In this document: positions 8,598 to 13,695 of the stretch, one piece after another | How the letters are laid out: the number at the start of each line of letters is the position of its first letter | Numbering within the stretch: position 1 is the stretch's first letter | Program-made: the position numbers and the translations under genes | The notes under the pieces: generated by a model | The model's input: only the letters and a program-made list of their open reading frames with translations | Database searches by the model: none | What the model was told of the DNA's origin: nothing | DNA from: an uncultured Prevotellaceae bacterium | GTDB taxonomy: Bacteria > Bacteroidota > Bacteroidia > Bacteroidales > Bacteroidaceae | NCBI GenBank assembly: GCA_902775075.1 | Contig: CACYKX010000073.1 | Span: 1 to 13,695 of the forward strand | Direction of reading: 5' to 3' | Length of the DNA stretch: 13,695 bases

Positions 8598-8607
8598 TCA
8601 AAGCCTT
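8580..8607. terminator. Perfect 12-bp hairpin terminator, probably bidirectional
   Basis: AAGGCTTTGATC and GATCAAAGCCTT pair perfectly around a GGTT loop. The right arm is followed by CTTCTTATTTCGTTTT, a U-rich tail for the plus-strand operon. Read from the minus strand the stem is followed by TTAAATTTTC, so it may also stop pepT transcripts, whose stop codon is 24 nt away. The antiporter TGA (8595-8597) lies inside the hairpin. Confidence 0.8.
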
Positions 8608-8630
8608 CTTCTTATTTCGTTTTATACGAA

Positions 8631-9854
8631 TTAGTCATTATATTCAGCAGTAAGTTCACAAATCTTGACGATAGTGCTTACAGCCTTTTCCATTACTTGG
8701 ATGCTGACAAACTCATAAGGGCCATGGAAGTTTACGCCACCCGCAAAGATATTAGGGCAAGGTAAACCACGGAAACTCAACTGAGCACCATCTGTTCCAC
8801 CACGGATAGGTTCTACCTTAGGTGCCACACCCGTCTCCTGCATAGCTTTCACGACAATGTCGATGACATGCATATTAGGATCAATCTTTTCCTTCATATT
8901 ATAATATTGATCCTTCATATCCACAGTGACAGTACCCTCACCATACTTGTCATTCATCTCCTTTGCAATCTTCTCGATAAAGTCCTTGCGGTCTTCGAAT
9001 TTATCGCGATCATGGTCACGGATGATATATGAAAGAGTAGCCCCTTCGGTATGACTGTCAATACTCAAGAGATGATAGAATCCCTGATATCCCTCAGTCG
9101 TTTCAGGAATATCCGTATCAGGAATATGGCTATTGAACTCACAGGCCAAACGATTAGCGTTAATCATTTTACCCTTAGCATATCCAGTGTGAACAGAGAC
9201 ACCTTTGATATGTATTTTAGCACCAGCGGCATTGAAATTTTCATATTCTAAGTCTCCGAGGTCACCACCATCAATGGTGTAAGCCCATTCGCATCCGAAT
9301 TTCTCTACATCAAAATGATGAGCACCCATACCGATTTCCTCGTCAGGGTTGAAACCAACGCGAATATCACCATGTTTAATCTCGTTATGGTCACGGAGAT
9401 AGCACATAGCCTGAACGATTTCCGCAATACCAGCTTTATCGTCAGCACCAAGAAGAGTAGTACCATCAGTAACAATCAAATCCTCTCCTTTATGTGCTAA
9501 AAGTTCAGGGAATTTCTTGGTAGATGAAATGATACCAGGAGACAATTCTATATCATTACCGTCGTAGTTGCGAATGATACGTGGTTTGATATCCTTACCA
9601 CTGGCATCAGGACTAGTGTCATAGTGTGAAATAAAACCGATGGTAGGTGTTTTTTTCTTAGTATTGCCTTCGAGAGTGGCATAGATGTAGCCCATCTCGT
9701 CCATCTCGACATCCTTGAGCCCTTCATCTTCAAGTTCTTTCTTTAGATACTTGGCGAACTCCAGTTGTTTCGCCGTACTCGGGACACTATCAGAGTCTTC
9801 ACTCGATTGAGTGTCAAATTGTGTGTAATTAATAAACCTTTCGGTAAGATCCAT
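8631..9854 (-). CDS. pepT: Peptidase T (tripeptide aminopeptidase, M20B)
   Basis: The 407-residue protein matches peptidase T in length (E. coli about 408) and in every zinc-site motif: H77-x-D79 in SHYDTSPD, bridging D138 in LLGADDKAG, the catalytic/ligand pair E172-E173 in [10 protein letters not shown]195 in TIDGGDLGD and H377 in FHGPYEF. The dimerisation/lid domain lies between about residues 205 and 320, and [15 protein letters not shown] precedes the last ligand. The enzyme is a cytoplasmic dizinc aminopeptidase that removes the N-terminal residue of tripeptides, in the last steps of peptide breakdown. The start at 9854 is 31 nt downstream of a tRNA-Arg gene on the same strand, with no promoter between them, so the two are probably one transcript. 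No odd residues are seen. Confidence 0.95.
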   Translation of the reverse strand: MDLTERFINYTQFDTQSSEDSDSVPSTAKQLEFAKYLKKELEDEGLKDVEMDEMGYIYATLEGNTKKKTPTIGFISHYDTSPDASGKDIKPRIIRNYDGNDIELSPGIISSTKKFPELLAHKGEDLIVTDGTTLLGADDKAGIAEIVQAMCYLRDHNEIKHGDIRVGFNPDEEIGMGAHHFDVEKFGCEWAYTIDGGDLGDLEYENFNAAGAKIHIKGVSVHTGYAKGKMINANRLACEFNSHIPDTDIPETTEGYQGFYHLLSIDSHTEGATLSYIIRDHDRDKFEDRKDFIEKIAKEMNDKYGEGTVTVDMKDQYYNMKEKIDPNMHVIDIVVKAMQETGVAPKVEPIRGGTDGAQLSFRGLPCPNIFAGGVNFHGPYEFVSIQVMEKAVSTIVKICELTAEYND

Positions 9855-9885
9855 ATTATTATAATTATTAATGATATGTAAAGGG

Positions 9886-9959
9886 TGACTTCGATGGGAT
9901 TCAAACCCATGACCTTCAGAACCGGAATCTGACGCTCTATTCAGCTAAGCTACGAAGCC
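9886..9959 (-). tRNA. tRNA-Arg (anticodon CCG)
   Basis: The minus strand folds into a standard 74-nt cloverleaf. The acceptor stem is GGCTTCG/CGAAGTC (one G-U pair) with discriminator A. The D-stem is GCTT/GAGC, the anticodon stem TCAGA/TCTGA has loop TTCCGGT, and the T-stem ATGGG/CCCAT has loop TTTGAAT. The anticodon is CCG, reading the arginine codon CGG. The CCA end is not encoded (the sequence continues CCC). It lies 31 nt ahead of pepT in the same direction. Confidence 0.95.
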
Positions 9960-9978
9960 TTGATTTATTACATGAGTG

Positions 9979-10010
9979 CAAATATACAGAATTTTCTTGA
10001 TTCTAGCAAA
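9979..10010 (-). promoter_or_regulatory. Promoter for tRNA-Arg and pepT
   Basis: On the minus strand TTTG (10007-10010) is followed after exactly 20 nt by TATATTTG (9979-9986). This is a near-ideal match to the Bacteroidetes -33 TTTG / -7 TAnnTTTG promoter. Transcription should begin near 9972, about a dozen bases before the mature 5' end of the tRNA. No other -7 match lies between the tRNA and pepT. Confidence 0.75.
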
Positions 10011-10105
10011 TCCTTATACAATATTTAATAATATGTTATTATAATCGCAGAAAGTTACAAAACCGAAAAGTTTTCTTTCATTTTGTAGAAATAACGATAA
10101 AATCT

Positions 10106-10136
10106 CTTGCAGTTTAATAATTAATGTGTATCTTTG
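10106..10136 (+). promoter_or_regulatory. Promoter for asnA
   Basis: CTTG (10106-10109, three of four matches to the -33 TTTG) is followed after 19 nt by TATCTTTG (10129-10136), a full match to TAnnTTTG. The transcript should start near 10143 and carry an A-rich leader of about 26 nt to ATG 10169. It is divergent from the tRNA-Arg promoter, with about 95 AT-rich bases between them. Confidence 0.7.
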
Positions 10137-10168
10137 TGGCGAAAAATGATAATTAATGATACAAACAT

Positions 10169-11206
10169 ATGAGTAAATTGATAAAACCTGTCGGTTATAA
10201 GGCCTTACTTGATATGCGTCAGACTGAGCAGGGTATTAAATTAATTAAGGAATTCTTTCAGCAGAACCTTTCTACAGAATTAAGACTTCGTCGTGTTACA
10301 GCTCCACTTTTTGTACTCAAGGGATTGGGTATCAATGATGATTTGAATGGCGTAGAGCGCCCTGTGACTTTCCCTATTAAAGATCTTGGTGAAGCGCAGG
10401 CTGAGGTCGTACATTCTCTTGCCAAATGGAAGAGATTGACCTTGGCAGAGTATGAGATAGAGCCTGGGTATGGTATCTATACAGATATGAATGCGATTCG
10501 TGCTGACGAAGAGTTGGATAACCTTCATTCCCTCTATGTCGATCAATGGGACTGGGAGGCCGTGATAACCAGCAAGGACCGTACGATTCATTATTTGGAG
10601 AATATCGTTCGTAGAATTTATGCTGCTATTCGCAGAACTGAATATCTTACTTGTGAGACCTATCCACAGATCAAACCTTTCTTGCCGGAGGAGATTCATT
10701 TCGTACATGCTCAGGATTTATTGGATATGTATCCGGATCTGACTCCGAAGGAGCGTGAGGATGCCATTTGTCAGAAATACGGTGCTGTCTTCGTAGAAGG
10801 TATCGGTGGCAAGTTGAGCGATGGTAAGAAGCATGACGGCCGAGCTCCTGATTACGATGACTGGAGTACTGTTTCCGAGAATGGTAAAGCCGGTTTGAAT
10901 GGTGATATTCTGATTTGGTATCCTGTTTTAGGTCGCTCTTTCGAATTGAGTTCTATGGGTATTCGTGTTGACAAGGAAAGTCTGCTTCGTCAGTTGAAGA
11001 TAGAGGGTAAGGAAGAACGTGAAAGTCTTTATTTCCATAAGCGACTCCTTGAGGATAAGTTACCATTGAGTATTGGTGGTGGTATAGGCCAGAGCCGACT
11101 CTGCATGGTAATGCTTCATAAAGCGCATATCGGTGAAATTCAGGCAAGTATCTGGTCTGACGAGATGCGTAAAGAATGCGAAGAGGCTGGTATGCCTTTG
11201 ATTTAA
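10169..11206 (+). CDS. asnA: Aspartate--ammonia ligase (asparagine synthetase A)
   Basis: The 345-residue protein is AsnA, which makes asparagine from aspartate, ammonia and ATP (AMP-forming) in the cytoplasm. Strongly conserved family blocks are visible: AEVVHSLAKWKR, GIYTDMNAIRADE, LHSLYVDQWDWE, IHFVHAQDLL, GIGGKLSDGKKHDGRAPDYDD, GLNGDILIWYPVL, FELSSMGIRVD and GGGIGQSRLCMVML. The fold is that of class II aminoacyl-tRNA synthetases (AspRS-like). It is slightly longer than E. coli AsnA (330), with a somewhat longer N-terminus. The start follows an A-rich leader, and the gene is monocistronic, with its own promoter and terminator. Nothing in the sequence suggests a defect. Confidence 0.97.
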   Translation: MSKLIKPVGYKALLDMRQTEQGIKLIKEFFQQNLSTELRLRRVTAPLFVLKGLGINDDLNGVERPVTFPIKDLGEAQAEVVHSLAKWKRLTLAEYEIEPGYGIYTDMNAIRADEELDNLHSLYVDQWDWEAVITSKDRTIHYLENIVRRIYAAIRRTEYLTCETYPQIKPFLPEEIHFVHAQDLLDMYPDLTPKEREDAICQKYGAVFVEGIGGKLSDGKKHDGRAPDYDDWSTVSENGKAGLNGDILIWYPVLGRSFELSSMGIRVDKESLLRQLKIEGKEERESLYFHKRLLEDKLPLSIGGGIGQSRLCMVMLHKAHIGEIQASIWSDEMRKECEEAGMPLI

Positions 11207-11249
11207 TCTGTTGCTCGTTGAATTTGCGAAACAAGACAAAAAAGTATTT

Positions 11250-11282
11250 GACCGTTACTTATATGTGAGTAACGGTCTTTTT
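11250..11282 (+). terminator. Intrinsic terminator of asnA
   Basis: GACCGTTACT and AGTAACGGTC form a perfect 10-bp stem around an 8-nt loop, followed directly by a run of five T (11278-11282). It begins 44 nt after the asnA stop and marks the end of the conserved gene block. Confidence 0.9.
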
Positions 11283-11683
11283 ATTTCAAATCTAATCTAT
11301 CGTTATAAATTATAGTTTTTTGTGGTTAAACTCATGCCCTACATCGTCAGAAACTCTATTCTTAGGAAATATAAATTAGTTATAAAGGATATTGAGATAA
11401 CAGAACCGATGTTGTCTACTTCAAAGAAAAGCTTCATTAAACTTTATATGTAAATTGCAAACTACCAAAGGAGATTGTAGGATTGTATGCTGTATTTATT
11501 TTAAAGGCTATTCTTTAATTGGGATAGATGTGCATCATAACGTTAACAAATATTTTATTTTCTTAATGCCCAACTGCAAAAAGGTGCTTATAATTCGTAA
11601 ATTCTAAATTTAAAAGAAGGTGATTACGAATATTTAAAATATAAGCAGGATATAATCGCTTGATAATCAGGTGGTTGTAAAGT
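11283..11683. other. AT-rich stretch without a convincing gene
   Basis: All six frames are broken by frequent stops and I recognise no conserved protein motif. One plus frame is open from about 11401 to 11607 but lacks an early start codon and looks like no family I know. There is no clear -7 box. Base composition is markedly more AT-rich than asnA upstream. It may hold gene remnants decayed past recognition. Confidence 0.6.
11593..11631. repeat. 8-bp inverted repeat
   Basis: ATTCGTAA (11593-11600) and TTACGAAT (11624-11631) are perfect inverted copies separated by 23 AT-rich bases. This could be an operator-like site or chance in AT-rich DNA; no gene start lies close by. Confidence 0.25.
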
Positions 11684-11727
11684 TATGCCGGTTTCTATTG
11701 TCGATATATACCAGAAATTTCGGCATA
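11684..11727. repeat. Imperfect hairpin
   Basis: TATGCCG (11684-11690) pairs with CGGCATA (11721-11727), and inside them TTTCT (11692-11696) pairs with AGAAA (11713-11717). This leaves a small internal loop and a 16-nt AT-rich apical loop. There is no T-run after it, so it is not an obvious terminator. It directly precedes the GTTAAC palindromes. Confidence 0.4.
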
Positions 11728-11729
11728 TT

Positions 11730-11818
11730 CAGTTAACTGCGCGAGGCTATATACCTATTCACAACGGCTGATGAAGTTAACTTCATCGGCTAACGCAGTT
11801 AACTTCGTAAGTTGACGC
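11730..11818. repeat. Cluster of three GTTAAC-centred palindromes
   Basis: Three palindromes share the core AGTTAACT. CAGTTAACTG (11730-11739) and GATGAAGTTAACTTCATC (11770-11787) are perfect. In the third (11795-11818) GCAGTTAACTT pairs with AAGTTGACGC around a CGT loop, with one bulged A and one G-U pair. Spacing between centres is about 44 and 28 bases. The second has no loop, so as DNA it suits a dimeric binding protein better than a simple RNA hairpin. It resembles intergenic palindromic repeat elements, but the family is not known to me. Confidence 0.5.
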
Positions 11819-11966
11819 AATAGCTAAAGGTTGGAAAACAAGCTTTTGAAGACTGTTATTTCATCCTTTTGAGCCCATATATTCGCTAGATGAAGAAAAA
11901 ATATAGAACTTTTTCCGTTAACAGTTGTATTAAAAGAAGTTATATTTTTAGACACTTGGTTAAGAT

Positions 11967-12269
11967 ATGTTATGTTATTCGTTTTCCACGATAATTCTAA
12001 TATTCCTTTCTTCAAAGTTTATAATTACCAGTCTTGGCAAATTGGATATAAAAAGATTATTCAACCGCCAAAATACAAAACTCTTATGGGGTATAACTAT
12101 CGCAGATTTTTTCTTTAAATTTTTCTCTTTGAACATTAATATACTTTTCGGCCTGAGAGAAATACAGTTCGGTAGTGAGATGATAATTTCTCCATTGTTA
12201 TTTCTCATAATGACACTCATGTATGAAGTAGCTGTAAGTATCACAGAAGAAAATGAACTAATTATATAA
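11967..12269 (+). pseudogene. DUF2975-like membrane protein, apparently missing its N-terminal part
   Basis: The 100-residue open frame from ATG 11967 has three hydrophobic segments (about residues 2-23, 39-62 and 71-92). Between the first two is a charged motif KRLFNRQNTKLLWGI, and the frame ends TEENELII. This layout (TM, basic 'F-x-x-x-N-x-x-x-L' linker, TM, TM, then an acidic end like EExELTI) is the C-terminal part of DUF2975 proteins. These are usually about 150-200 residues with a further N-terminal TM and an extracytoplasmic segment. Upstream in the same frame there are several stops (TAA at 11961, TAG shortly before). Coding-like stretches in the other two frames hint at frameshift decay. 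The YozG-like HTH gene follows after 11 nt, which is the usual partner. It could instead be a short functional protein. Function of the family is unknown; the assignment is from layout and partner. Confidence 0.5.
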
Positions 12270-12280
12270 ATGTTATCCAT

Positions 12281-12490
12281 ATGATTATAGTAAATTTAGA
12301 TGTCATGATGGCTAAACGGAAAATTTCATTGAATGAATTATCAAGTATAGTTGGCATTACAACTGCAAACCTTTCGATATTAAAAACAGGGAAGGCAAAG
12401 GCAATCAGGTTTGTCACCCTTGATGCTATTTGTAAGGCGTTGGATTGCACCCCCGGGGATATTTTAGAATATAAAGCAGATAATTTATGA
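12281..12490 (+). CDS. YozG-type Cro/C1 helix-turn-helix transcriptional regulator
   Basis: The 69-residue protein begins MIIVNLDVMMAKRKISLNEL and carries a complete XRE-type HTH at about residues 17-54: helix 2 LNELSSIVGI, recognition helix TANLSILKTGK, then TLDAICKALDCTPGDIL. This compact form, with the N-terminal I-V-N-L-D strand and C-terminal C-x-PGDIL, is the YozG-like group that sits next to DUF2975 membrane proteins. That pairing is kept here (11 nt after 12269). It probably binds DNA as a dimer and controls its own operon; the signal would be expected through the membrane partner, which looks damaged. Its stop TGA overlaps a possible ATG (12487) of the next frame. The HTH gene itself seems intact. 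No clear promoter is visible just upstream. Confidence 0.85.
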   Translation: MIIVNLDVMMAKRKISLNELSSIVGITTANLSILKTGKAKAIRFVTLDAICKALDCTPGDILEYKADNL

Positions 12491-12526
12491 AAAGAAATGT
12501 ATTTCACACAGGTAAGTTCACTTTGT

Positions 12527-13033
12527 ATGCGATGTAGTAGAATATTTATATTTGTGATGATTATTGCTCTGACAAGTGCAGTAAGAGTTTCTGCACAATC
12601 CATATTGCATGACACAAGGATTGTGCAATTCAAAACATCATCGCCTTCTAGAAAGAAGGTGCGCCATAAATCGAACAAAAGCATGTCGAGAAACGCAATT
12701 CCTAAGAATAATACAACGAAGACTATACAAGGGTATTGCGATAATACAGTTCAGATTGCATCCGTCGATACTATCGAAATCCTACCTCATAAACTTATAG
12801 CAGAAGATGGAATCTCAAAGCCTTTTAATAGAGACTTCCATGATGTAAATAATAAGATAACTAATATCTTAAATGCAGGTACATTGACAGAAAGACTTTT
12901 GGATATTCCAAATGCATTAGGCTACAGCACAAACGGAGAAATAACGACACTCGGCGGCTTCGATTTTAAAGGCGCACGGGAACGGTATGAGTTCCCCAAT
13001 ATGCTTACTATACAAGTATCTATTATTAGTTGA
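12527..13033 (+). CDS. Unrecognised small secreted or periplasmic protein
   Basis: From ATG 12527 the protein has 168 residues and begins with a good Sec signal: MRCSR, then a hydrophobic core IFIFVMIIALTSAV, then RVSAQ with cleavage likely after the Ala. The frame extends to ATG 12497, which would put ten more residues before the signal; I prefer 12527. The mature region has a Lys/Arg/Ser-rich stretch just after the signal (SPSRKKVRHKSNKSMSRN), then a more ordinary part ending GGFDFKGARERYEFPNML. I recognise no family. It follows the HTH gene by 7-37 nt on the same strand. ATG 12487 overlaps the HTH stop (ATGA) and reads MKRNVFHTGKFTLYAM before a stop, in another frame. The original start may therefore have been there, with a frameshift since. 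The C-terminus may also be cut short: the same frame stays open for 25 codons after the TGA. It may be a real small protein or a gene fragment. Confidence 0.5.
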   Translation: MRCSRIFIFVMIIALTSAVRVSAQSILHDTRIVQFKTSSPSRKKVRHKSNKSMSRNAIPKNNTTKTIQGYCDNTVQIASVDTIEILPHKLIAEDGISKPFNRDFHDVNNKITNILNAGTLTERLLDIPNALGYSTNGEITTLGGFDFKGARERYEFPNMLTIQVSIIS

Positions 13034-13250
13034 TTATCAATGTCATACGCTCTAAACAGTAGAAAAGTGACTATGTGGATTCTGTGTAGATACGAAAAGG
13101 TGAAGATTTAACGTATTTAACTTTCAGTTACACCAAAATTACATAGATATGGATTGGATGGGGCGTTTGAACCGACCCCGTAATATGATAAAAAGGAAAC
13201 AAAGAAGACCATGTAAGGGAGTGAATTATCAGTAGTCATTCCACATGTTA

Positions 13251-13695
13251 TTACCTCCATAATGGTTCCGTTTCCCATCCCTGCGGAAAGCCGAGAGCTT
13301 TTAAATCAATTTCAGGAAACCGAATGAACAACCATATTAGTTTGGATTGCATATCATTATTGGGAGATATAACATTAAGAAAGTACTTGATGATACAAAG
13401 ATCAAAGTAAGCACGCATGGAATCTGTTGGTTGCGTTATCCATTCTCCTGCGGGACTATTGGGAATTGCTGGCTGAATAGCATTCTGTTTGTTCCATACT
13501 CTGGAATGATGGCCACAGGCATTTCGAGTAACAGCAATAACCGTGAGCCATGACTCAAACACATTGATAGGCAACCCAAAACGTTTTGCTATGCGTTTGC
13601 GTATGCGATTTTGTTTAATGTTGCGATAAATGGCATTGACGTTTCCAATAGTAAGCAGTTCTCCTAAAATCCACGATGGTGGGTAAGGCTCTGAG
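13251..13695 (-). CDS. Abi-family (Abi_2, AbiD/AbiF-type) abortive infection protein, C-terminal part (runs off right edge)
   Basis: About 148 C-terminal residues are visible on the minus strand, open to the right edge with no start needed inside the window. The sequence shows the Abi_2 C-terminal pattern: PPSWILGELLTIGNVNAIYRN, a basic KRIAKRFGLP, then SWLTVIAVTRNACGHHSRVWN, which contains the R-N-x-C-x-H-H-x-R-x-W-N signature of the family. PTDSMRAYFDLCIIKYF follows, and the end IDLKALGFPQGWETEPLW is a typical family C-terminus. Such proteins (usually ~300 residues) include lactococcal AbiD/AbiF and related single-gene systems that protect against phage by abortive infection. The R-x4-6-H shape in RNACGHHSRVW resembles HEPN-type nuclease motifs, an inference. 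The gene converges on the secreted-protein gene, and its promoter lies outside the window. The visible part has no disruption. Confidence 0.85.
   Translation of the reverse strand, partial: SEPYPPSWILGELLTIGNVNAIYRNIKQNRIRKRIAKRFGLPINVFESWLTVIAVTRNACGHHSRVWNKQNAIQPAIPNSPAGEWITQPTDSMRAYFDLCIIKYFLNVISPNNDMQSKLIWLFIRFPEIDLKALGFPQGWETEPLWR

Noticed and set aside
11401..11607. Plus-strand frame open for about 68 codons in the AT-rich gap
   Set aside because: No start codon until near its end, Cys-rich and unlike any family I know; chance or an unrecognisable remnant.
11824..12280. Minus-strand open frames opposite the DUF2975-like gene
   Set aside because: They are antisense to a hydrophobic protein with recognisable DUF2975 layout; their translations look like shadow sequence of AT-rich DNA.
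12262..12684. A 140-codon open frame on the minus strand across the HTH gene
   Set aside because: The plus-strand HTH has a complete, recognisable domain; the antisense product shows no motif and spans two plus-strand genes.
13149..13235. A short, Arg/Lys-rich plus-strand frame (28 codons, MDWMGRLNRPRNMIKRK...)
   Set aside because: Too short and with no promoter or ribosome site; it lies in the 217-base gap between converging genes, where no terminator is clear either.
11283..13695. Possible insertion sequence, integrase, CRISPR array or integron in the accessory region
   Set aside because: I found no transposase or recombinase motif, no terminal inverted repeats around the segment and no regularly spaced direct repeats; the GTTAAC elements are palindromes, not a CRISPR.

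Overview
This window looks like chromosomal DNA from a Bacteroidales bacterium, most likely Prevotella/Segatella-like. The evidence is fourfold: moderately low G+C; four matches to the Bacteroidetes -7 promoter box TAnnTTTG ahead of genes (two of them with a -33-like element 19-20 nt upstream); mostly A-rich leaders with few Shine-Dalgarno sites; and gene families typical of the group (Bacteroidetes LptD-like protein, AsnA-type asparagine synthetase, PepT, DUF2975/YozG-type regulator pair). The genus is an inference from family resemblance only.

Left part (1-1100, minus strand): a lipoprotein gene followed 16 nt later by the start of a membrane-anchored protein that leaves the window. They are divergent from a plus-strand block (1205-8597) of four closely spaced genes: an oxaloacetate decarboxylase alpha / pyruvate carboxylase B-type carboxyltransferase, an HD-domain hydrolase whose start overlaps the previous stop by one base, an LptD-like outer membrane LPS assembly protein, and a large CPA2-type cation:proton antiporter with two C-terminal RCK_C (TrkA-C) domains. 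A strong 12-bp hairpin overlaps the antiporter stop codon and probably terminates transcription from both sides.

Middle part (8631-11206): peptidase T (pepT) and a tRNA-Arg(CCG) lie in one minus-strand unit, with a near-ideal promoter just ahead of the tRNA. Divergent from them is asnA, with its own promoter and a clear intrinsic terminator.

Right part (11283-13695): an AT-rich accessory region. It begins with about 680 bases without a convincing gene, including a cluster of hairpins and GTTAAC-centred palindromes (11684-11818). A DUF2975-like membrane protein that seems to lack its N-terminal half comes next, then an intact YozG-type HTH regulator, then an unrecognised small secreted protein with a disturbed 5' end. 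On the opposite strand, running off the right edge, is the C-terminal half of an Abi-family (Abi_2/AbiD/F-type) abortive-infection protein. No transposase, integrase or CRISPR array is visible. The points most worth following are the apparent loss of the biotin-accepting lysine in the carboxyltransferase protein, the palindrome cluster, and the Abi-bearing accessory segment.
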